Assembly: GCA_965223435.1 (NCBI GenBank)
Contig: CBDCWQ010000019.1
Location: 434,001-498,000, forward strand
Direction of reading: 5' to 3'
DNA from: CBDCWQ01 sp965223435
GTDB lineage: Bacteria; Myxococcota; Kuafuiibacteriia; Kuafuiibacteriales; Kuafuiibacteriaceae
DNA: 64,000 nt
Shown one piece after another: positions 56,781 to 64,000 of this stretch (position 1 is its first letter; each line of letters opens with the position of its first letter). A model generated the notes under the pieces. The model saw only the letters and a list, made by a program, of their open reading frames with translations, was not told the DNA's origin and made no database searches. Position numbers and translations under genes: made by a program.

Positions 56781-58202
56781 TCAGGAGATGCCATATTCCT
56801 TAAGCTTGTAGAGCAAGGCACGATGGCTGATTCCCAAAAGCTGCGCGGCGCGGGTTCGGTTCCCGTCGGTCCGTTTGAGCGCACGGCGGATCAAGACTTT
56901 CTCAATGCGGGGCAGAATGACCTTAATGGACAGGTCATCTTCACCGATGAGCTGCTCCAGGTCTCTCGTCGCCTGAAGGGTATTGAAGCGGTCATCGAGG
57001 TCTTCGGGCGTGAGCCTTCCTCCGCCTTCGGACAGCACCAGAGCCCTTTCTATCGCGTTCTCGAGCTCCCGCACGTTCCCCGGCCAGGCGTATTGTTGCA
57101 GAACCTCCATCGCCTCGGGGTCCACAGTAGGGTTGGCGAGCTCAAGTCGTTTGGCGAGCTTTCTCACGAAGTAATCCACCAAAGGGGGCACATCTTCTTT
57201 GCGCTCCCTCAGGGGAGGCAGATGGATCCGGACAACATTGAGTCGGTAGAACAAGTCCTCCCGAAAAGCCCCCTGGCTGACAAGGACCCCGATATCCCGG
57301 GCGGTCGCCGCGATCACCCGAACGTCCACGGCAACGCTGTGGGTATCTCCCACACGCCGAATCTCCCGTTCGACGAGGGCCCGGAGGAGCTTCACCTGGA
57401 GCTGGACCGGCAGTTCCGCGATCTCGTCCAAAAAGAGGGTGCCGCCATCTGCGACCTCAAAGAGGCCGGCGCGGTCTTCGGCGGCGTCGGTAAACGCGCC
57501 TTTGCGATGACCAAAGAGTTCGCTTTCGAGCAGGTTCTCGGGAATGGCCCCGCAGTTGATCGCGACAAAAGGCTTGTGGCTGCGCTTGCCCTCCTGATGA
57601 ATCGCGCCCGCGATGCGCTCCTTCCCGGTGCCCGTCTCGCCGGTCACCAGAACCGTCGTGGGGAAATTCGCAAGCTTTTTAACCATCCGAAAAATCGCCT
57701 TCATCGAAGGCGCCTCGGAAACGATGGCCTCGAGGCCCCGGAGCGATTGTTTGGCAACCGCGTGCGGGGTGGGCGCGGGATCCCGTGAATCCTGCTCGTC
57801 GAGGGTTTTTCGGGTCACGATCAGCCGAACCTTGAGGCTCAGGTCTTCGGGCTTGAAAGGTTTGCTGATGTAGTCAAACGCCCCGCGGCGCAGGGCCTCT
57901 ACGGCCAGTTTTTCGTCGCCATAGGCGCTCATGGCGATGAATGTGGGTGGGCGAACATTGACTCGAATCGCTTCCTCGATGAACGCCAGGCCGTCCATGC
58001 CGGGCATCCGGACGTCCGTGACACAAATGTCGAACGGTTCCTGACCGGCGAGACTTTGAAGGGCCTCGGGCCCAGAACCCGCAGTCCACACATGATACCC
58101 ATCCTTGGAGAGCGCAAGACTGAGCATATGCCGAAGGCTTTCTTCATCGTCGACGACCAAAATGCGCGTGGATTGGGCCACAGATCCGAATCGTACTCCC
58201 AC
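56781..58202 (-). CDS. pilR: Sigma-54 dependent response regulator PilR
   Basis: The GTG at 58202 follows AGGGC. The 473-residue NtrC-type activator has a receiver (ILVVDDEESL; acceptor Asp in CVTDVRMPGMDG; ISKPF), an AAA+ domain with Walker A GETGTGKE and ADGGTLFLDE, and a C-terminal Fis-type helix-turn-helix (NRTRAAQLLGISHRALLYKLKEYG). The sigma-54 contact loop reads GAFTDA instead of the usual GAFTGA. It is downstream of its kinase gene and divergent from pilin genes with sigma-54 elements. It most likely activates those. Confidence 0.93.
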   Translation of the reverse strand: MGVRFGSVAQSTRILVVDDEESLRHMLSLALSKDGYHVWTAGSGPEALQSLAGQEPFDICVTDVRMPGMDGLAFIEEAIRVNVRPPTFIAMSAYGDEKLAVEALRRGAFDYISKPFKPEDLSLKVRLIVTRKTLDEQDSRDPAPTPHAVAKQSLRGLEAIVSEAPSMKAIFRMVKKLANFPTTVLVTGETGTGKERIAGAIHQEGKRSHKPFVAINCGAIPENLLESELFGHRKGAFTDAAEDRAGLFEVADGGTLFLDEIAELPVQLQVKLLRALVEREIRRVGDTHSVAVDVRVIAATARDIGVLVSQGAFREDLFYRLNVVRIHLPPLRERKEDVPPLVDYFVRKLAKRLELANPTVDPEAMEVLQQYAWPGNVRELENAIERALVLSEGGGRLTPEDLDDRFNTLQATRDLEQLIGEDDLSIKVILPRIEKVLIRRALKRTDGNRTRAAQLLGISHRALLYKLKEYGIS

Positions 58203-58234
58203 TCAGCCCTAAAGTCAGGTCACCCCCTCAGGGG

Positions 58235-59620
58235 TCAGGTGGTCGGCTGGGGCCGGCCCAAATGGACCGTAAAGCGAGAACCCTCTCCCAGGGTCGACAT
58301 CACCGTGAGGTCCCCCCCCATGGCCTCCATCAGCGACCGCGAAACCGCAAGGCCCAGGCCCGTCCCTTCGCCGGGCTCCTTCGTGGTGTAAAAGGGATCA
58401 AAGATCTGTTCCAAGGCGTCCGCAGGAATGCCCGGGCCTTGGTCCGAGATGTGAAGTTGGACGGCATCGTCCGAAACGCGTTTTTCGACCACGATGGTCT
58501 GCGCTTCATCATCCGGCCTGGACTGGGCCGCATTGAGAAACAAGTTCACCAAAACCTGTTTGAGGCGCTGACCGTGACCCTCGGCATCGTTTTCAGCGGA
58601 GCCGACCACCCGGTTGTCCACACGCGCGTTTCTCAGGGCAGGATGGCCTCTGACCAAGGCGATGGCCTCCGCCAGAATATCCGACGTTCGTAAGGGTGCC
58701 GTCGCCTCTGAGGCTTGCTCCCCGCCGCGCGCATAGGTCAAAAGCTGTCGGATGGTCTCGTGGATCCGCCCGAGCTCTTTGAGACTTCTTTCAAGCACTT
58801 CTCGGCGCTCATCTTCAGTGAGCCCACTTTGTACGAGGGAGAGATATCCTTGGATCGCGGCCAAGGGGTTGCCGATCTCATGAGCGATCCCCGCAGCCAA
58901 ACGCCCTACGCTCGCAAGTTTCGACGCCCGAATCAGGCTACCCTGCATCCTTTCGAGTTCTGCTTTTTGGGCTTCAGCGCGTTCCCGTTCCGCATTAAGC
59001 AACCGGACCGTCTCGCGAAAACGAACCGCAACCGCCCTTATTTCATCGGGCGCATCTTCCACCACTTCGAGCTCACGCGTAGACTCGGGCCGCGCCGCAA
59101 CATCGGCGAGCTTCGACAAGAGCGGTAAAAGAAGACGGCCGAGAACAAACGCCAAGAAGGCCGCACAAGCGAGGGCCCCCATGAGCACAAAGGGAATCAT
59201 GCGACTCACTTCAACAAAAGCAATGGAACGAGGAATAGACGAATCGATCCGACCCACAAGATAGGTTTCAGGTCCCAAAGCTGGCGCAATGACCACGATA
59301 AACTCGTCTGAGTTTCCACCTTCGTGTAAACGCCGGGCTTCATCAATACTCAGGCCATACGCCGTCGAGCTTGACGTCAGCACCGAGATCTCAAGCTCAG
59401 CGTTCGACGCTCTCGCAGCCAGGCTGCGCTCCATCACCCGCCTTGTAGACTGAACCGCAAGAGCGCGAATCTCATGCGTTGCCGCACGTCGATACGCACG
59501 CCGAGAAGCCCGCAAGAGGGATCGACCAGCAACCACAAGCACCAAGGCTGCAATCAGCGCCACCGAGAGCATGGCGTACACAATGAGCGGTTGTCGGATG
59601 CTAACCTGTTGTGTTCGCAT
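58235..59620 (-). CDS. pilS: Sensor histidine kinase PilS
   Basis: The ATG at 59620 has GGAGGAGG upstream. The 461-residue kinase has two membrane spans (about 13-33 and 140-160) flanking a ~100-residue periplasmic domain, an HAMP-like linker, and a HisKA/HATPase core: phospho-His in GIAHEIGNPLAAIQGY, N-box NLFLNAAQS, G1 DQGPGIP and G2 GEGTGLGLAVS. The classical PilS of Pseudomonas has six spans, so this is a different input module. It pairs with pilR. Confidence 0.88.
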   Translation of the reverse strand: MRTQQVSIRQPLIVYAMLSVALIAALVLVVAGRSLLRASRRAYRRAATHEIRALAVQSTRRVMERSLAARASNAELEISVLTSSSTAYGLSIDEARRLHEGGNSDEFIVVIAPALGPETYLVGRIDSSIPRSIAFVEVSRMIPFVLMGALACAAFLAFVLGRLLLPLLSKLADVAARPESTRELEVVEDAPDEIRAVAVRFRETVRLLNAERERAEAQKAELERMQGSLIRASKLASVGRLAAGIAHEIGNPLAAIQGYLSLVQSGLTEDERREVLERSLKELGRIHETIRQLLTYARGGEQASEATAPLRTSDILAEAIALVRGHPALRNARVDNRVVGSAENDAEGHGQRLKQVLVNLFLNAAQSRPDDEAQTIVVEKRVSDDAVQLHISDQGPGIPADALEQIFDPFYTTKEPGEGTGLGLAVSRSLMEAMGGDLTVMSTLGEGSRFTVHLGRPQPTT

Positions 59621-59659
59621 GACCTCCTCCGACAAGCACGGCTCCACCCGTGTCCCCCG

Positions 59660-60559
59660 CTAGGAATAGAGCTTGAACAGTAGCCAATCGAAACCTTTGT
59701 CGAACAAAAGGGCCGTTAGCGCGCCCAAAGCGAGGAACGGTCCAAACGGAACCGCGTACTTCGGAGGCACCCATTCTTCTTCCTCCTCTTCGGCCATATC
59801 TTCACCGCTGGGAAGTGGTGAAGGGGGTTTTGGGCTGGCTTCTTCGGCGGCCTCATCGGACTCGTCTTTGTTCCAGCCAAGAGCCAACATCAGGATCCCG
59901 ATGAAAGTTCCCACGACCGAAGACACCAAGATGGTCGGAACTAAGGCCATGGGCCCCAAAAATGCACCGATCATGGCAATCAGCTTGACGTCACCGAGGC
60001 CCATACCTTCCTTTTTTCGCACCACGAAAAAAAACCAGCGGATGAACCAAAAAAGAAATGCGCCCATGAGCGCGCCGAGGACCCCGTCGTACCAGGGCAC
60101 CCCGTACGCGAAGGGTCGAAGTACCCAGCCGATCAAAATACCCGGTAGGGAAATCTCATCCGGAATCTCCCAGATGTCCAAGTCGATGAAGGTAATCGTC
60201 ACCAAAGCGGTACAAAGTAAGACCCCGGAGCCAAACGCGATGGAAAACCCAAAACGGACCGCACATGCGGTGTACAAGACTCCGGTGAGGGCCTCCACAA
60301 CCGGGTAGCGAATCGAAATGGGCGTGCGACAGGCGCGGCACTTACCCCTTAGTGCAAGCCAACTAAGAATGGGGACATTGAGCCAAGGAGGAATTTGATC
60401 GCCGCAGTTCGGGCAATGCGAGGGGGGGTGAACAATGCTCTCACCACGGGGCAGGCGAGCGATCACCACATTCAAGAAGGAGCCCACGATGCTGCCGAAC
60501 ACAAACGCCAAGGCTTCAAAGCCGTAGGCGAGCACTCCATTCAGGAGACTTGGTGACAT
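59660..60559 (-). CDS. pilD: Prepilin peptidase PilD
   Basis: The 299-residue membrane protein has the two CxxC pairs (CPNCGD and CRACRT) of the zinc-binding N-terminal loop, catalytic Asp residues in TFIDLDIWEIPDE and in GMGLGDVKLIA, and about seven or more spans. A long acidic insert (EEEEEE region) precedes the last span. It cleaves prepilins after the Gly before Phe and methylates the new N-terminus. It is divergent from the pilin genes. Confidence 0.96.
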   Translation of the reverse strand: MSPSLLNGVLAYGFEALAFVFGSIVGSFLNVVIARLPRGESIVHPPSHCPNCGDQIPPWLNVPILSWLALRGKCRACRTPISIRYPVVEALTGVLYTACAVRFGFSIAFGSGVLLCTALVTITFIDLDIWEIPDEISLPGILIGWVLRPFAYGVPWYDGVLGALMGAFLFWFIRWFFFVVRKKEGMGLGDVKLIAMIGAFLGPMALVPTILVSSVVGTFIGILMLALGWNKDESDEAAEEASPKPPSPLPSGEDMAEEEEEEWVPPKYAVPFGPFLALGALTALLFDKGFDWLLFKLYS

Positions 60560-60579
60560 GCCCTATCTTCGACGCATTT

Positions 60580-60587
60580 TGTCAGCC
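60580..60587 (+). promoter_or_regulatory. TGTCAGCC element upstream of pilin 1
   Basis: One TGTCAGCC box lies about 81 bases upstream of the sigma-54 element. TGTC boxes are the recognition core reported for PilR of Pseudomonas; the same box recurs upstream of pilins 2 and 3. Confidence 0.4.
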
Positions 60588-60666
60588 GAACAAGTTCCGT
60601 CACCCCAAACCTGACCAAGCTTGTCACCCAGACCCAAAAGCCGACCCGTGGGCTATCTCTTGGGGA

Positions 60667-60682
60667 TGGCATAAACCATGCA
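60667..60682 (+). promoter_or_regulatory. Sigma-54 promoter, pilin 1
   Basis: TGGCATAAACCATGCA fits the -24/-12 consensus: GG at 60668-60669, ten bases, then GC at 60680-60681. Transcription would start about 60693, leaving a ~43-base leader with an AAGGAG ribosome site. Confidence 0.75.
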
Positions 60683-60735
60683 TTCACCTTGGAGCACCAA
60701 CCGCAAACACAACCCAACCCAAGGAGACCCAAACG

Positions 60736-61320
60736 TTGAAAAAACTGAACAAACTGAGCAAAGGCTTCACACTCATCGAGCTCATGATCGTCGTCGCGAT
60801 CATCGGAATTTTGGCCGCCATCGCCATCCCGAACTTCTTGCGATACCAGCTCCGCTCCAAGACGACCGAGTGTAAAACCATGCTCGGTGGCATCAAGACC
60901 AACCAGGAAGCGTTCCGTGCGGACAATGAAGAGTACGCCAATGTCACAACCCGAACACCCGACGCCGCCGCCGACTCCAACAAAGTGGGTTGGGTCATCA
61001 ACGCATGCCCAGCCAACTGCGGACGCGTCGCACAGTCTGTGAACTGCACCTCATTTGAATGCATCGGCTACCAACCCGCCGGCAATGTCTACTACGACTA
61101 CATCTCCCCGCACCAAATCTCCGCCGCCGGCGTTCCTTCTGAGTTCGCCGCGGGCTGCGAAGCCGACCTCGACGGAGACGCGGTTGTGAACGGTCAATAC
61201 ACGCTGCAATCAACCAACGTTCCCGGCAGCACCGTCGGTGTCATCGCCGACGGCATGACCGCCTGCAACGCCGGTGAAGAAGCCTGGAGCGTCATCAACT
61301 GCCAAGTTGGTGAGTTCTAA
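60736..61320 (+). CDS. pilA: Type IV pilin, copy 1
   Basis: The TTG at 60736 follows AAGGAG after about 9 bases. The 194-residue prepilin has a leader MKKLNKLSKG, then FTLIELMIVVAIIGILAAIA with Glu5, so PilD should cut between Gly and Phe. The C-terminal part has eight cysteines in all and a DLDGDAVV loop that looks like an Asp-rich calcium site. It differs from copies 2 and 3 by one residue (DYISPHQ versus DYVSPHQ). It forms the pilus fibre, probably under PilS/PilR and sigma-54 control. Confidence 0.96.
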   Translation: MKKLNKLSKGFTLIELMIVVAIIGILAAIAIPNFLRYQLRSKTTECKTMLGGIKTNQEAFRADNEEYANVTTRTPDAAADSNKVGWVINACPANCGRVAQSVNCTSFECIGYQPAGNVYYDYISPHQISAAGVPSEFAAGCEADLDGDAVVNGQYTLQSTNVPGSTVGVIADGMTACNAGEEAWSVINCQVGEF

Positions 61321-61363
61321 TCACCGCTTGACCCCAAAAGTCTGACCTCACTGAAGGTCTCCG

Positions 61364-61397
61364 GGCCCAGAGGGAATTCCCTCTGGGCCTTTTTTTT
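61364..61397 (+). terminator. Intrinsic terminator, pilin 1
   Basis: A 26-base perfect palindrome (GGCCCAGAGGGAA and its inverse, with GAATTC at the centre) is followed by eight T. Confidence 0.95.
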
Positions 61398-61439
61398 GTC
61401 CAAACGCCGAAACCCGACGGCATAGCCCCCAACGCGTTT

Positions 61440-61629
61440 TATCAGCCGGGCAAGTTCCCCCTCCCATGCTCGGCGGCGTAAGCCCCGCTTCGATGCCACC
61501 TTTGTCAGCCGAGCCGTACAGCCGCCCACAATGACCGCATAGCCCCGCTTCGGCCCATCTTGTCAGCCAAGCCATTCAGCCACCCACGCCTGACAGCGCA
61601 GGCGGCCGCTTCGACGCATTTTGTCAGCC
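61440..61629 (+). repeat. Spaced TGTCAGCC repeats before pilin 2
   Basis: TATCAGCC at 61440, TGTCAGCC at 61503, 61561 and 61622, spaced 58-62 bases, each in a similar ~60-base degenerate unit with AGCCCCGCTTCG. They may be activator sites; copy 3 has a related but shorter set. Confidence 0.6.
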
Positions 61630-61708
61630 GAACAAGTTCCGTCACCCCAAACCTGACCAAGCTTGTCACCCAGGCCCAAAAGCCGACCCCTGGGCCATCT
61701 CTTGGGGA

Positions 61709-61724
61709 TGGCATAAACCATGCA
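61709..61724 (+). promoter_or_regulatory. Sigma-54 promoter, pilin 2
   Basis: Identical to the element before pilin 1: GG-N10-GC in TGGCATAAACCATGCA, 54 bases before the TTG start. Confidence 0.75.
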
Positions 61725-61777
61725 TCTGCCTTGGAGCACCAACCGCAAACACAACCCAACCCAAGGAGACCCAAACG

Positions 61778-62362
61778 TTGAAAAAACTGAACAAGCTGAG
61801 CAAAGGCTTCACACTCATCGAGCTCATGATCGTCGTCGCGATCATCGGAATTTTGGCCGCCATCGCCATCCCGAACTTCTTGCGATACCAGCTCCGCTCC
61901 AAAACGACCGAGTGTAAAACCATGCTCGGTGGCATCAAGACCAACCAGGAAGCATTCCGCGCGGACAATGAAGAGTACGCCAACGTCACAACCCGAACGC
62001 CCGACGCCGCCGCGGACTCCAACAAAGTGGGTTGGGTCATCAACGCATGCCCAGCCAACTGCGGACGCGTCGCACAGTCTGTGAACTGCACCTCATTTGA
62101 ATGCATCGGCTACCAACCCGCCGGCAATGTCTACTACGACTACGTCTCCCCGCACCAAATCTCCGCCGCCGGCGTTCCCTCTGAGTTCGCCGCGGGCTGC
62201 GAAGCCGACCTCGACGGAGACGCGGTTGTGAACGGTCAATACACGCTGCAATCAACCAACGTTCCCGGCAGCACCGTCGGTGTCATCGCCGACGGCATGA
62301 CCGCCTGCAACGCCGGCGAAGAGGCCTGGAGCGTCATCAACTGCCAAGTTGGTGAGTTCTAA
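61778..62362 (+). CDS. pilA: Type IV pilin, copy 2
   Basis: Same structure as copy 1: TTG start after AAGGAG, leader MKKLNKLSKG, cleavage before FTLIE, eight cysteines, DLDGD loop. The protein has Val where copy 1 has Ile and is identical to copy 3. At the DNA level it carries several silent differences from copies 1 and 3 (for example CAGGAAGCATTCCGC). Confidence 0.96.
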   Translation: MKKLNKLSKGFTLIELMIVVAIIGILAAIAIPNFLRYQLRSKTTECKTMLGGIKTNQEAFRADNEEYANVTTRTPDAAADSNKVGWVINACPANCGRVAQSVNCTSFECIGYQPAGNVYYDYVSPHQISAAGVPSEFAAGCEADLDGDAVVNGQYTLQSTNVPGSTVGVIADGMTACNAGEEAWSVINCQVGEF

Positions 62363-62405
62363 TCACCGCTTGACCCCGCAAGTCTGACCTCACCGAAGGT
62401 CTCCG

Positions 62406-62439
62406 GGCCCAGAGGGAATTCCCTCTGGGCCTTTTTTTT
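62406..62439 (+). terminator. Intrinsic terminator, pilin 2
   Basis: The same 26-base perfect palindrome with central GAATTC followed by eight T. Confidence 0.95.
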
Positions 62440-62479
62440 GTCCAAATGCCAAAACCCGACGGCGTAGCCCCCAACGCGT

Positions 62480-62608
62480 TTTGTCAGCCGAGCAAGTTCC
62501 CCCTCCCATGCTCGGCGGCGTGAGCCCGTTTCGATGCCACCTTGTCAGACGAGCCGTTCAGCAACCCACCTGACAGCGTAGGCGCCATTTCGACGCATTT
62601 TGTCAGCG
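62480..62608 (+). repeat. TGTCAG repeats before pilin 3
   Basis: TGTCAGCC near 62481, TGTCAGACG near 62543 and TGTCAGCGG near 62601, about 60 bases apart. Degenerate relatives of the boxes before pilin 2, one unit fewer. Confidence 0.5.
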
Positions 62609-62688
62609 GAGCAAAGTTCCGTCACCCAAACCTGACCAAGCTTGTCACTCAGAACCCAAAAGCCGACCCCTGGGCCATCTCTTGGGGA

Positions 62689-62704
62689 TGGCATAAACCA
62701 TGCA
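62689..62704 (+). promoter_or_regulatory. Sigma-54 promoter, pilin 3
   Basis: Same GG-N10-GC element as before pilins 1 and 2. Confidence 0.75.
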
Positions 62705-62757
62705 TCTGCCTTGGAGCACCAACCGCAAACACAACCCAACCCAAGGAGACCCAAACG

Positions 62758-63342
62758 TTGAAAAAACTGAACAAACTGAGCAAAGGCTTCACACTCATCG
62801 AGCTCATGATCGTCGTCGCGATCATCGGAATTTTGGCCGCCATCGCCATCCCGAACTTCTTGCGATACCAGCTCCGCTCCAAGACGACCGAGTGTAAAAC
62901 CATGCTCGGTGGCATCAAGACCAACCAGGAAGCGTTCCGTGCGGACAATGAAGAGTACGCCAATGTCACAACCCGAACACCCGACGCCGCCGCCGACTCC
63001 AACAAAGTGGGTTGGGTCATCAACGCATGCCCAGCCAACTGCGGACGCGTCGCACAGTCTGTGAACTGCACCTCATTTGAATGCATCGGCTACCAACCCG
63101 CCGGCAATGTCTACTACGACTACGTCTCCCCGCACCAAATCTCCGCCGCCGGCGTTCCTTCTGAGTTCGCCGCGGGCTGCGAAGCCGACCTCGACGGAGA
63201 CGCGGTTGTGAACGGTCAATACACGCTGCAATCAACCAACGTTCCCGGCAGCACCGTCGGTGTCATCGCCGACGGCATGACCGCCTGCAACGCCGGTGAA
63301 GAAGCCTGGAGCGTCATCAACTGCCAAGTTGGTGAGTTCTAA
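62758..63342 (+). CDS. pilA: Type IV pilin, copy 3
   Basis: TTG start after AAGGAG. The protein is identical to copy 2, but its silent sites match copy 1 almost throughout, while the promoter region matches copy 2. It is therefore a mosaic of the other two. Cleavage site, cysteines and DLDGD loop are as in copy 1. Confidence 0.96.
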   Translation: MKKLNKLSKGFTLIELMIVVAIIGILAAIAIPNFLRYQLRSKTTECKTMLGGIKTNQEAFRADNEEYANVTTRTPDAAADSNKVGWVINACPANCGRVAQSVNCTSFECIGYQPAGNVYYDYVSPHQISAAGVPSEFAAGCEADLDGDAVVNGQYTLQSTNVPGSTVGVIADGMTACNAGEEAWSVINCQVGEF

Positions 63343-63386
63343 TCACCGCTTAACCCCGTGTCTGACCTGGACAAAAAAGGGTCTGA

Positions 63387-63419
63387 GGCCCAGAGGGAAT
63401 TCCCTCTGGGCCTTTTTTT
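63387..63419 (+). terminator. Intrinsic terminator, pilin 3
   Basis: Same 26-base palindrome, seven T; the 30 bases before it differ from the first two terminators. Confidence 0.93.
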
Positions 63420-63452
63420 CTTGTACAATCAAAGAATCGAAGTGGAGGCGCG

Positions 63453-64000
63453 ATGAATATCAAAGCTCATACAAGAGGCTTCTCACTCATCGAGATGATG
63501 ATCGTGGTCGCCATTACCGGTCTTTTGGCCGCCATTGCCGCCCCCCGTTATCTTCGCTACCAGCTTCGCGCGAGACAGACCGAAGGCTACGTGGTCCTCT
63601 CTCTAATCAAGGCCGCACAAATCACACACAATGCGCGGAATGACTGCTTCGCAACCGCGAACGTGAATCCCAATGTCGGCGTCCTGAGTTCCTCCAAACG
63701 CCTGTGGGACGACACGACCAGCGCCAACGCAAACCAACGCTGCCCCGGTTTTCCCGGAGCGCCGTTACCTAAGAATTTCGCTGACCTCCAGGTTGAACCG
63801 GCCGCGAAGAACGTGTATCTGCAGTACTCGTGTATCGCATCATACGACGCACCGGGTTCGTCCGATGACTTCGCATGCTGCGCCCAAGGGGATCTCGACG
63901 ATGATGGGAACCTTTACTCCCTGCTCTATGGCACCGACAACGCGGGCACCGGCACAACCCTCGCCAATCCAGCCTGTAGCGGTCTCAGTTCTGCCTTCCC
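63453..64000 (+). CDS. Divergent type IV pilin-like gene, cut by the right edge
   Basis: GGAGG lies upstream of the ATG at 63453. The prepilin leader is MNIKAHTRG, followed by FSLIEMMIVVAITGLLAAIA with Glu5, so it has a PilD cleavage site. The frame is open for 182 codons to the edge. The body differs from copies 1-3 but keeps the YLRYQLR helix, several cysteines, and a CAQGDLDDDG loop in the position of the DLDGD loop. Only 33 bases separate it from the third terminator, and no GG-N10-GC element is seen there. It could be a minor pilin or a pilin variant. Confidence 0.9.
   Translation, partial: MNIKAHTRGFSLIEMMIVVAITGLLAAIAAPRYLRYQLRARQTEGYVVLSLIKAAQITHNARNDCFATANVNPNVGVLSSSKRLWDDTTSANANQRCPGFPGAPLPKNFADLQVEPAAKNVYLQYSCIASYDAPGSSDDFACCAQGDLDDDGNLYSLLYGTDNAGTGTTLANPACSGLSSAF

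Larger units (their letters stand above)
60556..63419 (+). repeat. Triplicated pilin cassette, period about 1 kb
   Basis: Three near-identical units of about 980-1,042 bases each hold promoter, pilin gene and terminator. Starts of the coding parts are 60736, 61778 and 62758. Units 1 and 3 share most silent sites in the gene, while units 2 and 3 share the promoter variants, so exchange between copies has occurred. Confidence 0.95.

Noticed and set aside
56772..57788. Plus-strand ORF of about 340 codons opposite pilR
   Set aside because: Mirrors the AAA+ coding strand; no independent support.
61430..61640. Possible CRISPR array because of regularly spaced repeats
   Set aside because: Repeats are only ~8-12 bases, degenerate, with related spacers, and no cas genes nearby; they sit in a pilin promoter.

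Overview
The window reads as chromosome of a Gram-negative, type IV pilus-bearing bacterium, most probably of the Myxococcota/deltaproteobacterial kind. Supporting signs are roughly 55-60% G+C by eye, abundant receiver proteins carrying DUF4388 (PATAN)-like regions, a Ser/Thr kinase of eukaryotic type, giant secreted multidomain proteins, an SpvB/RHS lipoprotein, and the gene order pilM-N-O-P-Q, aroKB, a lipoprotein, a roadblock/LC7 protein, aroQ, efp, accB, accC. I recall a similar arrangement around pilQ and mglC in Myxococcus xanthus, but this is from memory. No rRNA, tRNA, CRISPR array, insertion sequence or phage gene was recognised.

Layout. (1) 1-11.5 kb, + strand: large exported carbohydrate-active-like proteins. 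The first is cut by the left edge and carries a GH16-like domain. The second and third are probably one ~2,685-residue gene split by a single-base frameshift near 6,295. (2) 11.6-19.2 kb, - strand: a 2.5-kDa-residue-scale (about 2,537 aa) SpvB/FG-GAP/YD-repeat/RHS lipoprotein with an extra beta-rich domain inside its RHS core. (3) 19.4-34.8 kb: a chemosensory system of the type IV pilus (Pil-Chp, Tfp) kind. It has CheW-like proteins, a PilH-like receiver, a PilJ-like transducer, a ChpA-like CheA with four HPt domains and a C-terminal receiver, two receiver/PATAN proteins and a Ser/Thr kinase. No cheR or cheB is present here. (4) 35.0-44.8 kb: ordinary genes, namely an oxidoreductase, a small unknown gene with a hairpin-rich leader, trkA-trkH, a glycosyltransferase, miaE, an acyl-CoA dehydrogenase, purE and a GT4 glycosyltransferase.

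(5) 44.7-56.6 kb, - strand: one long, tightly packed operon. It runs from an XRE regulator through pilM-N-O-P-Q, fused aroK-aroB, a lipoprotein, a roadblock/LC7 protein, aroQ, efp, accB and accC to a glycosyltransferase. (6) 56.8-60.6 kb, - strand: pilR, pilS and the prepilin peptidase pilD. (7) 60.6-64.0 kb, + strand: three almost identical tandem pilin genes, each with its own sigma-54 type promoter, TTG start and perfect terminator, then a divergent fourth pilin cut by the right edge.

How it fits together: pilD processes prepilins, pilM-Q builds the inner-membrane platform and outer-membrane secretin, and pilS/pilR with sigma-54 is the natural regulator of the pilin promoters that carry a GG-N10-GC element. 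The chemosensory cluster would steer pilus activity, and the LC7 protein may belong to cell-polarity control. The most notable points are the pilin triplication with mosaic exchange and repeated promoter elements, the PATAN-rich chemosensory cluster with a Glu-for-Asp receiver and an unknown coupled protein, the frameshifted giant gene, and the interrupted RHS core.
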